Both the position numbers and the translations under genes were made by a program. The notes under the pieces are model-generated. The model searched no databases, was not told the origin of the DNA, and was given only the letters and a program-made list of their open reading frames with translations. Source: Vibrio marisflavi CECT 7928 (GTDB lineage: Bacteria; Pseudomonadota; Gammaproteobacteria; Enterobacterales; Vibrionaceae). From it: a DNA stretch of 64,000 bases. Positions within the stretch are counted from its first letter, which is position 1. Every line of letters starts with the position of its first letter. The stretch spans positions 2,604,001 to 2,668,000 of the forward strand of contig NZ_CAKLDM010000002.1 in the NCBI RefSeq assembly GCF_921294215.1. Direction: 5' to 3'. This document shows positions 46,827 through 55,696 of the stretch, piece after piece.

Positions 46827-48947
46827 TTGTATCTATTTGATAGTCTCAAAGACGTTGCCCAAGAATACTTAGCAGAGCCTCAAATTGAGGCTCTGCGTCA
46901 ATCTTATGTGGTAGCAAGAGACGCCCATGAAGGGCAAACTCGTACCAGCGGCGAACCTTATATCATCCACCCTGTCGCCGTCGCTCGTATCCTCGCAGAA
47001 ATGCGCCTTGATATAGAAACACTTCAAGCTGCACTCTTACACGATGTCATCGAAGATTGTGACGTCACCAAAGAAGAATTGGGCATCAAATTTGGCAATA
47101 CTGTTGCCGAACTCGTAGATGGCGTATCAAAACTCGACAAGCTGAAATTCCGCGATCGCAAAGAAGCCCAAGCTGAGAACTTCCGTAAGATGGTTCTTGC
47201 CATGGTGCAAGATATTCGCGTCATTCTAATTAAGCTAGCTGACCGTACCCATAACATGCGCACGCTTGGCGTGTTAAGGCCTGATAAAAAACGTCGTATT
47301 GCTCGTGAAACGTTAGAAATCTATTCTCCACTGGCTCACCGTTTGGGTATCCACAACATCAAAGTGGAACTGGAAGAGCTAGGTTTCGAAGCGCTTTACC
47401 CAAATCGCTATCGAGTGCTGAAAGAAGTGGTTCGCGCTGCTCGCGGCAATCGAAAAGAGATGATTCAACGTATCCACAGCGAAATTGAAGGTCGCTTGGA
47501 AGACGTGGGGTTAAAAGCTCGTGTCGTCGGTCGTGAAAAGAACCTCTACTCCATCTACAACAAAATGAAAACCAAAGAGCAGCGCTTCCATACCATTATG
47601 GATATCTATGCTTTTCGCGTCGTTGTAGAAGATGCAGACACTTGCTATCGGGTACTTGGCCAAGTGCATAGCTTGTATAAGCCGCGTCCGGGTCGTATGA
47701 AAGACTACATCGCGGTTCCTAAGGCTAACGGCTATCAATCGCTACATACCTCAATGGTTGGCCCTCATGGGGTTCCTGTCGAAGTTCAAATTAGAACGGA
47801 AGATATGGACCAGATGGCCGACAAAGGGGTTGCTGCTCACTGGTCATACAAAGGCAATGGCGATAGCACTGGTACAACAGCGCAAGTTAAAGCACAGCGT
47901 TGGATGCAAAGCCTGCTGGAACTTCAGCAAAGCGCTGGTAACTCGTTTGAATTTATCGAGCACGTCAAATCGGATTTGTTCCCAGATGAGATTTACGTCT
48001 TTACGCCAAAAGGCCGTATTGTTGAGTTGCCTGTTGGCGCAACAGCCGTAGACTTCGCGTATGCAGTGCACACTGATGTCGGTAATACTTGTGTGGGTGC
48101 TAGGGTAGACAGAAATCCTTACCCACTGAGTAAAGCGCTTAAGAACGGCCAAACTATCGAAATCATCAGCGCTCCAGGCGCGAGACCTAACGCTGCTTGG
48201 CTGAACTATGTCGTCACCTCTCGTGCTCGTACTAAAATTCGTCAAGTGCTGAAGACTATGCGACGTGAAGAGTCGGTAACATTAGGCCGCCGCTTGCTCA
48301 ATCATGCCCTTGGTGAATTGTCATTGTCGGATATTGACCAAGAAAACGTGCAAAGTGTGCTTGCCGATCTCAAGGTAGAGACAGAAGAAGACTTGCTCGC
48401 ATCCATTGGCTTAGGTGAATTGATGAGCATTGTCATCGCGCGTCGTCTATTAGGTGATAGTGACGAGCTTGCTGATGTCGCGACTACTGATGGCAAGCCA
48501 AAGAAAAAGCTGCCAATCCGCGGAGCGGAAGGCATACTGCTCACCTTTGCAAACTGCTGTCATCCAATTCCAGACGATCATATCATCGCTCACGTTTCTC
48601 CGGGCCGTGGCCTTGTTGTACACAGAGAAACTTGTCCGAATGTTCGCGGTTATCAAAAAGAGCCCGACAAGTATATGGCCGTAGAGTGGTCGGAAGATTA
48701 TGACCAAGAGTTCATCTCTGAACTGAAAGTCGACATGCAGAACCACCAAGGTGCTTTGGCCGAACTTACCAATGTCATCGCTAAAACTGGCTCAAACATT
48801 CATGGCATTTCTACAGAAGAGAAAGATGGCCGTTTGTACACAATCACGGTGCTCATCACCACAAAAGATCGCGTACACTTAGCTGGAATCATGAAAAAGA
48901 TACGTGTTATGCCACATGCTCTGCGCGTACGACGCCGGAAAAACTAA
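46827..48947 (+). CDS. spoT: bifunctional (p)ppGpp synthetase/hydrolase
   Basis: 706 residues; TTG start, as in E. coli spoT, which gives MYLFDSLKD. HD hydrolase domain (HPVAVARILAEM, LLHDVIEDCDV), RelA/SpoT synthetase domain (GRMKDYIAVPKANGYQSLHTSM), TGS domain (IYVFTPKGRIVELPVGATAVDFAYAVHTD), zinc-finger-like region (CCHPIPDDHI) and C-terminal ACT domain. It breaks down and makes ppGpp. Followed by a short terminator-like hairpin and trmH. Confidence 0.97.
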   Translation: MYLFDSLKDVAQEYLAEPQIEALRQSYVVARDAHEGQTRTSGEPYIIHPVAVARILAEMRLDIETLQAALLHDVIEDCDVTKEELGIKFGNTVAELVDGVSKLDKLKFRDRKEAQAENFRKMVLAMVQDIRVILIKLADRTHNMRTLGVLRPDKKRRIARETLEIYSPLAHRLGIHNIKVELEELGFEALYPNRYRVLKEVVRAARGNRKEMIQRIHSEIEGRLEDVGLKARVVGREKNLYSIYNKMKTKEQRFHTIMDIYAFRVVVEDADTCYRVLGQVHSLYKPRPGRMKDYIAVPKANGYQSLHTSMVGPHGVPVEVQIRTEDMDQMADKGVAAHWSYKGNGDSTGTTAQVKAQRWMQSLLELQQSAGNSFEFIEHVKSDLFPDEIYVFTPKGRIVELPVGATAVDFAYAVHTDVGNTCVGARVDRNPYPLSKALKNGQTIEIISAPGARPNAAWLNYVVTSRARTKIRQVLKTMRREESVTLGRRLLNHALGELSLSDIDQENVQSVLADLKVETEEDLLASIGLGELMSIVIARRLLGDSDELADVATTDGKPKKKLPIRGAEGILLTFANCCHPIPDDHIIAHVSPGRGLVVHRETCPNVRGYQKEPDKYMAVEWSEDYDQEFISELKVDMQNHQGALAELTNVIAKTGSNIHGISTEEKDGRLYTITVLITTKDRVHLAGIMKKIRVMPHALRVRRRKN

Positions 48948-48954
48948 CCTCTAT

Positions 48955-48980
48955 GGGCTACCACTCGGTAGCCCTGTTTT
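48955..48980 (+). terminator. terminator-like hairpin between spoT and trmH
   Basis: GGGCTACC (48955-48962) and GGTAGCCC (48967-48974) with a 4-base loop, then TGTTTTATT. It is 7 bases after the spoT stop; a partial terminator is likely because trmH has no obvious promoter in the gap. Confidence 0.7.
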
Positions 48981-48992
48981 ATTGTCATCACT

Positions 48993-49679
48993 ATGAATTT
49001 AGAAAGATATCAACGCATCCAACAAGTTCTTAAAGCCCGTCAACCAGACTTAACTTTGTGCTTGGAAGAAGTACATAAGCCCAACAATGTTTCTGCTGTG
49101 ATCCGAACTGCCGATGCAACAGGCCTACATAAAGTTCACGCTGTTTGGCCAACCGAGCAAATGCGCACCCTAAGCCACACCTCGGCTGGTGCTAGAAATT
49201 GGGTTGAGGTTGATACTCACGATACCATCGAAGATGCAGTTTGCTCTTTGAAAACGCAAGGCATGCAAGTGTTAGTAACCAACCTATCTGATAAAGCGGT
49301 AGATTTTCGAGAAATCGATTACACCAAGCCTACCGCAGTTATTTTGGGCAGTGAAAAGTTTGGTGCCTCGAAGAGCGCGATTGAGCTTGCTGACCAAGAT
49401 ATTATTGTCCCGATGATGGGTATGGTACAGTCACTCAATGTCTCTGTAGCCAGTGCGATTGTTCTTTATGAAGCACAGAGGCAACGCCAAGAAAAGGGCA
49501 TGTACGATAGAGAAGTCAGTGCGTTACCAGAGGAAACTATCCATCGCACTTTGTTCGAGCGCGGTCACCCGGTTCTTGCAAGGGTCGCTAAATGCAAAGG
49601 GCTACCTTATCCCCCGCTTGATGATCAGGGGCAAGTCGTCGCTGATGATGAGTGGTGGCAGAAAATGCAAAGCAAATAA
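48993..49679 (+). CDS. trmH: tRNA (guanosine(18)-2'-O)-methyltransferase
   Basis: 228 residues. The SPOUT knot motifs are ILGSEKFGASKSAIELAD and VPMMGMVQSLNVSVASAIVLYE; N-terminal LCLEEVHKPNNVSAVIRTADATG is the SpoU start. It methylates G18 of tRNAs. Same position (spoU) as in E. coli. Confidence 0.96.
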   Translation: MNLERYQRIQQVLKARQPDLTLCLEEVHKPNNVSAVIRTADATGLHKVHAVWPTEQMRTLSHTSAGARNWVEVDTHDTIEDAVCSLKTQGMQVLVTNLSDKAVDFREIDYTKPTAVILGSEKFGASKSAIELADQDIIVPMMGMVQSLNVSVASAIVLYEAQRQRQEKGMYDREVSALPEETIHRTLFERGHPVLARVAKCKGLPYPPLDDQGQVVADDEWWQKMQSK

Positions 49680-49759
49680 CAGCGTGAGCACAAATTTCCT
49701 GTACAAATACACAGTCTAGTGATTAACTATTTGTTGTGTATTACGTTTAGGCCCTTACT

Positions 49760-51838
49760 ATGAGTCAGCTACTATCTGCCATTCCACTATCTTCTCTAAC
49801 TGGAGTTGGAGCTAAAGTTGCAGAAAAGTTGGCTCGAATTGGTTTACACAACGTCCAAGATCTACTGTTTCACCTACCCGCTCGATACGAAGACAGAACT
49901 CGCGTCTACCCGATAGCCAAAGTACATCCTGGCCTTTGGGCTTCAGTACAAGGCAAAGTAATGAGTGCGGATACGATTTTTGGTCGTAAGAAAATGCTGA
50001 CGGTAAAGATAAGCGATGGTAATGGCACAATCACGCTGCGCTTTTTTAATTTCACTGCTGCAATGAAGAACAACTTCTCCGTCGACAAGCAAGTGCACGC
50101 CTATGGAGAAATTAAGCGCGGTATGAATGGCCTTGAAATCATCCATCCTGACTACAAATTCTTTCAGCCAAAGCAAAAGCTGCAATTAGAGCAAAGCTTA
50201 ACTTCAGTTTATCCCACCACAGATGGGCTGCGCCAATTAACGCTGAGAAGTCTCACCGACCAAGCGTTAGAGTTGCTAGATAAATCGGCTGTACAAGAGC
50301 TTTTTCCTGAAGGCTTGTACCCAAATCAACTAACGATGAATGACGCACTACGTATCATTCACCGCCCCGATCCAAGCATTGATCTAGAAGCCTTTGAGCA
50401 AGGCAAACATCCGGCACAAGTTCGGCTTATTTTGGAAGAGCTGATCGCGCAAAACCTATCAATGTTAGCGGTTCGCAGCAAAGGCCAACAAGATTCTGCA
50501 CTGAAGTTGCCAGCCTCAACTGTACTAAAAAACCAATTACTTGCTCAGCTTCCGTTTACTCCAACAAGTGCCCAAGCTCGTGTTGTACAAGAGGTAGAGT
50601 CAGATCTAGCAAAACCTTTCCCAATGATGCGCCTTGTGCAAGGCGACGTGGGTTCAGGAAAGACATTGGTAGCGGCCTTAGCTGCACTCACTGCAATTGA
50701 GCAAGGTTACCAAGTCGCACTCATGGCTCCGACAGAAATCCTCGCAGAGCAGCATGCCATCAACTTTGCAAACTGGTTAAAACCATTAGAAATTCAAGTG
50801 GCATGGGTTGCAGGAAAACAAAAGAAAAAAGAAAAAGATAGTCAACTTGAAGCTATAGCATTAGGCACCGCTAAAATGGTGGTTGGCACTCATGCATTGT
50901 TTCAAGAAAACGTTCATTTTGCGAATTTGGCATTAGTCATTATTGATGAGCAACACCGCTTTGGTGTTCACCAGCGCTTAGAGCTTCGAGAAAAAGGAGC
51001 CAAGCAAGGCCATTACCCGCACCAATTGATCATGACCGCAACGCCAATTCCTCGTACGCTGGCAATGACGGCTTATGCCGACTTAGAAACATCCGTGATT
51101 GATGAACTGCCACCCGGTCGTTCACCTATCCAAACGGTTGCGATTCCTGACACCAAACGTGGTGATATCATAGAGCGCGTCAAAAATGCCTGCCTAAATG
51201 AAAACAAGCAAGCCTATTGGGTGTGTACACTCATTGATGAATCTGAAGTGTTAGAAGCTCAAGCTGCAGCAGACACGGCAGAAGAGCTATCAAATAAACT
51301 ACCAGAGCTTAAGATTGGCTTAGTTCATGGCCGAATGAAGCCTACAGAAAAACAAGCAGTAATGGATGCGTTTAAACGCAACGAATTAAGTTTGTTGGTT
51401 GCCACAACAGTCATTGAAGTGGGTGTCGATGTGCCAAATGCCAGTTTGATGATCATTGAAAACCCGGAGCGCTTGGGTTTGGCGCAATTGCACCAGTTAA
51501 GAGGTCGAGTAGGCCGAGGTAGCGTAGCCAGCCATTGTGTGCTGTTGTACCACTCGCCACTTTCCAAGACCGCTCAAAAAAGGTTAGGCGTACTTCGAGA
51601 AAGCAATGATGGCTTTGTCATTGCCCAGCGAGATCTAGAAATTCGAGGGCCGGGTGAGTTACTCGGAACCAAACAAACAGGCATGGCCGAGTTTAAGATT
51701 GCCGATTTAATCCGCGATCAGCACTTAGTTGCCGAGGTTCAGCGCATTGCTAACCACATTCATCGCCAATATCCGACCAACGCTACAGCTATAATAGAGC
51801 GTTGGCTTGGCAACCGAGACCAATACTCCAACGCCTAA
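49760..51838 (+). CDS. recG: ATP-dependent DNA helicase RecG
   Basis: 692 residues, as usual. N-terminal wedge with an OB fold (YPIAKVHPGLWASVQGKV), Walker A LVQGDVGSGKT, DEQHRFG (motif II), MTATPIPRTLAM (motif III), and motif VI QLRGRVGRG. It reverses stalled forks. The stop is immediately followed by the convergent Qnr-type gene. Confidence 0.97.
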   Translation: MSQLLSAIPLSSLTGVGAKVAEKLARIGLHNVQDLLFHLPARYEDRTRVYPIAKVHPGLWASVQGKVMSADTIFGRKKMLTVKISDGNGTITLRFFNFTAAMKNNFSVDKQVHAYGEIKRGMNGLEIIHPDYKFFQPKQKLQLEQSLTSVYPTTDGLRQLTLRSLTDQALELLDKSAVQELFPEGLYPNQLTMNDALRIIHRPDPSIDLEAFEQGKHPAQVRLILEELIAQNLSMLAVRSKGQQDSALKLPASTVLKNQLLAQLPFTPTSAQARVVQEVESDLAKPFPMMRLVQGDVGSGKTLVAALAALTAIEQGYQVALMAPTEILAEQHAINFANWLKPLEIQVAWVAGKQKKKEKDSQLEAIALGTAKMVVGTHALFQENVHFANLALVIIDEQHRFGVHQRLELREKGAKQGHYPHQLIMTATPIPRTLAMTAYADLETSVIDELPPGRSPIQTVAIPDTKRGDIIERVKNACLNENKQAYWVCTLIDESEVLEAQAAADTAEELSNKLPELKIGLVHGRMKPTEKQAVMDAFKRNELSLLVATTVIEVGVDVPNASLMIIENPERLGLAQLHQLRGRVGRGSVASHCVLLYHSPLSKTAQKRLGVLRESNDGFVIAQRDLEIRGPGELLGTKQTGMAEFKIADLIRDQHLVAEVQRIANHIHRQYPTNATAIIERWLGNRDQYSNA

Positions 51839-52489
51839 CTAGATCACGATGAGCCCAAACGGCTCTAACAATTGGGCTTGTTGCCAATCACAGATTTTGA
51901 CGCCATGTAGAGAAACCCTGCGAACGTCCACACCTTCTAGATCTACATTGGTTAAATCACAATGCTCTAAGCTAAATGTCCCCCATTGTTCTGAGCTAAA
52001 TTCACCACGAGACAGGTCAGCTCCGTTTAAGCTAGCACCCGATAAGTTTGCCCCACTCCAACGGTTCTCAAATAAATCACATTTTTCCAACTGTGCATTT
52101 TCAAAGTTGCAGTAGCTAAGGTTGCACCCGGTGACAAAGGCTGAGCAAAAATAAGATTTCTCAGTAATGTAGTTAGCAAAATTAGCTAACTGAAAGTCTG
52201 CTCCTTTTAGATCACATTTACGAAACTCAATACCAAAACAGTCAGCACGACTAAACTGGCACATCGCCAGCATACAATCGGTAAAACTCGCATCTTTAAG
52301 GTTAGCACTACGAAAACTGCTGCCAATCACCTCGGTAGGCTCGATAAAACGGCAGTCAATAAACTTCGCATCTCTCAAATCGGCATAGTCAAAACTGCAA
52401 TTGATAAACTGACAACGCCTAAATGAACTACCCTGTAAATCTTGCTTCGAAAAATCTCTTTGCTCGAAAATAGTATCGACTTTGTTCAT
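51839..52489 (-). CDS. qnr: chromosomal Qnr-type pentapeptide-repeat protein
   Basis: 216 residues, the length of plasmid Qnr proteins. DFSKQDLQGSSFRRCQF, FGIEFRKCDLKGADF, YFCSAFVTGCNLSYCN, LEKCDLFENRWSGANLSGASLNGADLSRG and VKICDWQQAQLLEPFGLIVI are near matches to QnrB-type sequences as I recall them. A right-handed beta-helix that mimics DNA and protects gyrase and topoisomerase IV from quinolones. Vibrios are known sources of such chromosomal genes. Convergent with recG, no gap; ends 2 bases before envZ stop region. Confidence 0.88.
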   Translation of the reverse strand: MNKVDTIFEQRDFSKQDLQGSSFRRCQFINCSFDYADLRDAKFIDCRFIEPTEVIGSSFRSANLKDASFTDCMLAMCQFSRADCFGIEFRKCDLKGADFQLANFANYITEKSYFCSAFVTGCNLSYCNFENAQLEKCDLFENRWSGANLSGASLNGADLSRGEFSSEQWGTFSLEHCDLTNVDLEGVDVRRVSLHGVKICDWQQAQLLEPFGLIVI

Positions 52490-52491
52490 AG

Positions 52492-53805
52492 CTACTTCGC
52501 TTGCTTAGTCGGAAAGCTTATTTGCGCACGTAAGCCACCTTCACTTCGGTTGTTAATCACAACCGAGCCGTGATGCTGGCTAATAATTCGCTTCACGATT
52601 GCTAGGCCAAGCCCTGTTCCTTCGCTACCACGCGCAGTATCGCCGCGAGTAAATGGTTCAAATAGCTTGGCAATTTGTTCTTGTTCAATTCCGGGGCCGT
52701 TATCTTCAACGCAAACCCATACTAGCTTTTTATCCGCGGTCATCCCTGTGCTTATTTTTAGCCAACCATTCCCGTAACGAATCGCATTGACTACCAAGTT
52801 GGTCACTGCGCGCTTAAGTGCGATTGGACTACCGATAGCTGGAAGCGTGTTGTCACCAATGACAACATCAATATCTGCGTCTTTTGAACCTTCCGCATTG
52901 GCGACATCTTGCGCAATGGTATTGATGTCAACAGGTTCAAATGACTGCTTATTTACCGGTTTCAAGTAATCCATAAATTGGTTGATGATCTCGTTGCACT
53001 CTTCGGTATCGCTGATAATTCCATCAGCCAAATAACTTTCCTCTGGAGACATCATTTCAGTGGCTAATCGAATTCGGGTGAGCGGTGTGCGCAAATCGTG
53101 ACTGATACCCGCCATTAGCAAGGCTCGGTCTTCTTCCAATGCTTGTATCCCTCTCGACATTTGATTAAATGCCCGTGTCACCGCACGTATTTCTGATGGA
53201 CCTTTCTCGTCTAACGGTGGCGGAATTTCTCCTCGGCCAACTTCTTTCGCCGCTTTCTCTAGAGCAATAAGCGGACGGTTTTGTAGCCGAACAAACAACC
53301 AGCCACCTGCAACGATAAGAATGGCCATAAACAAGCTATTACGGAACAAAGGAGCAAAATCACCTTCACGCAATTCGGTAAGAGGTATGCGAAGCAACGA
53401 GTTAGGCATCGAGTCTATTTTCATCCAAAGTACATAACTGTGGCTATCGACCGTCATGCGCACTTCAGTATTTACGCCAAGCTCGTGACTCATATCTTCA
53501 CTCATAAGCTCAATTGGCACCGACTGGTTGTACTCTTTTTCTACCAATGGGTTCTTGAGGGAATGTATGGTCACACCCAGCTGGTCTAACACCCTGTGTC
53601 GAGCAGGATCACCAATTTTCAATGAGTCTCTGTTGTTTGACTCATCTAGCATCAAGCTGATTTCATGACCAAGGATCTTATTGAACTGCTGCAAACTAGG
53701 CATTAAGGCGTAATTGAATACCGCATAGTAAGAGTAGACTTGGCTCGCGATTAACAGCGTAAAAAAGATAATAATAGATTGAGTAAAAGAGCTGCGGATG
53801 CGCAT
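52492..53805 (-). CDS. envZ: osmosensor histidine kinase EnvZ
   Basis: 437 residues. Two membrane helices (about 8-28 and 158-175) flank a periplasmic domain; HAMP region ([17 protein letters not shown]), HisKA with [20 protein letters not shown], and HATPase with [18 protein letters not shown] and [12 protein letters not shown]. It phosphorylates OmpR. Unlike E. coli, where the genes overlap, it starts 75 bases after ompR, behind a strong terminator-like hairpin. Confidence 0.95.
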   Translation of the reverse strand: MRIRSSFTQSIIIFFTLLIASQVYSYYAVFNYALMPSLQQFNKILGHEISLMLDESNNRDSLKIGDPARHRVLDQLGVTIHSLKNPLVEKEYNQSVPIELMSEDMSHELGVNTEVRMTVDSHSYVLWMKIDSMPNSLLRIPLTELREGDFAPLFRNSLFMAILIVAGGWLFVRLQNRPLIALEKAAKEVGRGEIPPPLDEKGPSEIRAVTRAFNQMSRGIQALEEDRALLMAGISHDLRTPLTRIRLATEMMSPEESYLADGIISDTEECNEIINQFMDYLKPVNKQSFEPVDINTIAQDVANAEGSKDADIDVVIGDNTLPAIGSPIALKRAVTNLVVNAIRYGNGWLKISTGMTADKKLVWVCVEDNGPGIEQEQIAKLFEPFTRGDTARGSEGTGLGLAIVKRIISQHHGSVVINNRSEGGLRAQISFPTKQAK

Positions 53806-53837
53806 TGGAAAGATCCGAATTTGAAGTGACTAAAACG

Positions 53838-53868
53838 AAAAAAGCACTGACTACGCTGTCAGTGCTTT
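53838..53868 (-). terminator. strong terminator-like hairpin between ompR and envZ
   Basis: On the minus strand AAAGCACTGAC and GTCAGTGCTTT form a perfect 11-bp stem over 6 bases, ending in TTTTTT. It is 12 bases after the ompR stop and 32 bases before the envZ start. Confidence 0.85.
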
Positions 53869-53880
53869 AGAAAAGGTTAT

Positions 53881-54600
53881 TTATACCTCTTTACCATCAG
53901 GGACGAACACGTATCCGAGCCCCCAAACAGTTTGGATATATCGAGGTTTACTTGGGTCAACCTCTAGCATTCGGCGTAAGCGAGAGATTTGAACATCTAT
54001 CGAACGCTCCATCGCAGAATACTCACGGCCACGCGCCATATTCATTAGCTTATCACGCGACATTGGCTCTCGAGCATTAGTAACTAATGTTTTGAGTACA
54101 GCAAACTCGCCTGACGTAATTGGCATCGACTCCTCGCCGCGGAACATTTCTCGTGTACCAAGGTTCAATCGAAAATCACCAAACTCGACGATAGACTCTT
54201 CAGTGCTTGGTGCTCCAGGCGCTTCTATCGTTTGGCGACGTAACACCGCTTTGATGCGAGCAAGTAACTCTCTAGGGTTGAATGGCTTAGGCAAGTAATC
54301 ATCTGCACCTACTTCAAGGCCAACGATACGATCGACTTCATCACCTTTTGCTGTCAGCATCAAAATTGGCAACATGTTATTAGCATTGCGTAGACGGCGA
54401 CAAATAGATAAGCCATCTTCGCCAGGCAGCATTAAGTCGAGCACCATTAAATGAAAGTTTTCACGTGTCAGTAAACGATCCATTTGCTCACTGTTTGCTA
54501 CGCCACGGACTTGGAAGCCTTGTTCAGTTAAATAGCGTTCCAATAGTGAACGTAAGCGTGCGTCATCATCGACCACTAAAATTTTGTAGTTTTCTTGCAT
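53881..54600 (-). CDS. ompR: response regulator OmpR
   Basis: 239 residues. Receiver with VVDDDARLRSLLERYL, phospho-Asp in LMVLDLMLPGEDG (Asp55 approx.), and MLTAKGDEVDRIVGLEVGADDYLPKPFNPREL; C-terminal winged helix with SGEFAVLKTLV, AMERSIDVQISRLRRMLE and YIQTVWGLGYVFVPDG. It controls porin and osmotic genes. First gene of ompR-envZ; its promoter should lie in 54601-54846. Confidence 0.97.
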   Translation of the reverse strand: MQENYKILVVDDDARLRSLLERYLTEQGFQVRGVANSEQMDRLLTRENFHLMVLDLMLPGEDGLSICRRLRNANNMLPILMLTAKGDEVDRIVGLEVGADDYLPKPFNPRELLARIKAVLRRQTIEAPGAPSTEESIVEFGDFRLNLGTREMFRGEESMPITSGEFAVLKTLVTNAREPMSRDKLMNMARGREYSAMERSIDVQISRLRRMLEVDPSKPRYIQTVWGLGYVFVPDGKEV

Positions 54601-54846
54601 CTTTCGACCCTACCCACTTCAATTAGACTCGACAACTTAACGAGCCCCAAAAATGTAACATCCTTTTGGCAGCCAGTGACACAAAGAATTGTTAACGTAT
54701 ATTTCTTTTTATCGGATACGCCCGTGAGTTGCAATTCACTACATCGTATAAGTTGATTAAAAACACTAATATTAACGCGCTCCTGAAAGTAGTAGCGCTT
54801 TCCCATTAGGATTAAGAATGAAGAGAAGCCTTGTTAGCTGGGGAAC

Positions 54847-55176
54847 TTATGAATAAACACGTCCAGAAAGAGCAGTAGCGAGCCCTTTTACTATTCGATA
54901 AATTGACCAAATGTAAGTCAAAAATAGGATCACGTAACCAATCATCAGAAATGCTGTCACACTACCCAGGATCGATAACAGAAGAGAAACCCAAAAAGTC
55001 GTAATCATATTGGTGAAGTGATGGTAATAAAGAGTGCCTTCCGCGCTAGATTTCTTCACCATCGCCCAAATAGCGCCAATCAGCCAAAACAGACCAGTGA
55101 ACAAACCTATAGCCATAAGGATATACGCAATCAGCGCTTGAGTTTTAGCCTCAGCTTCTCTTTGCGACTCGAGCAT
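54847..55176 (-). CDS. small DUF4870-like membrane protein
   Basis: 109 residues with three membrane segments (about 15-37, 52-74 and 76-97). The pattern LIAYILMAIGLFTGLFWLIGAIWAMV, TLYYHHFTNMITTFWVS and IWSIYRIVKGL matches DUF4870-type proteins of unknown role. It follows greB after 18 bases on the same strand. Confidence 0.7.
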   Translation of the reverse strand: MLESQREAEAKTQALIAYILMAIGLFTGLFWLIGAIWAMVKKSSAEGTLYYHHFTNMITTFWVSLLLSILGSVTAFLMIGYVILFLTYIWSIYRIVKGLATALSGRVYS

Positions 55177-55194
55177 AGTTTACTCCTTGTTTAA

Positions 55195-55677
55195 TTAAGA
55201 TTTCTCATACTCAATCGAGTTTACAAACCACTCTTTCTCACCCTCTGGGGTTTTTACCACAAACTCGTCATCGACTTGTTTCTTCAAAAGAGCCCGCGCC
55301 ATCGGTGAATCGATGGATATATAGCCTTTGACATCATCACCGTAAATCTCTTCAGGGCCGACAATGCGAAACTTCTTCACTTCGCCAGCTTCATTTTCGA
55401 TTTCAACCCAAGCGCCAAAGAATACTTTACCTTCTTGCTGCGGTGAGTAATCAACAATAGTCACTTCTGGCAGCAGCTTACGCAAGAAACGTACGCGTCT
55501 ATCAATTTGCCTCAATAACCTTTTGTTGAAGGTGTAGTCGGCGTTTTCTGATCTATCCCCAAGGCTTGCCGCCCAAGTAACTATTTTCGTCACCTCAGGG
55601 CGTCTTTCATTCCACAGATAATCGTGCTCTTGTTTAAGTTTGTTATATCCTTCACGGGTAATCAGCTTGGTTTTCAA
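55195..55677 (-). CDS. greB: transcription elongation factor GreB
   Basis: 160 residues. LITREGYNKLKQEHDYLWNERRPEVTKIVTWAASLGDRSENADYTFNKRLLRQIDRRVRFL, in pieces, is the GreB coiled coil with the Asp-Glu pair at its tip (DRSENADY); the FKBP-like C-terminal domain has SPMARALLKKQVDDEF. It rescues backtracked RNA polymerase. Confidence 0.96.
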   Translation of the reverse strand: MKTKLITREGYNKLKQEHDYLWNERRPEVTKIVTWAASLGDRSENADYTFNKRLLRQIDRRVRFLRKLLPEVTIVDYSPQQEGKVFFGAWVEIENEAGEVKKFRIVGPEEIYGDDVKGYISIDSPMARALLKKQVDDEFVVKTPEGEKEWFVNSIEYEKS

Positions 55678-55696
55678 CTCACTTCCTCAATCAATG

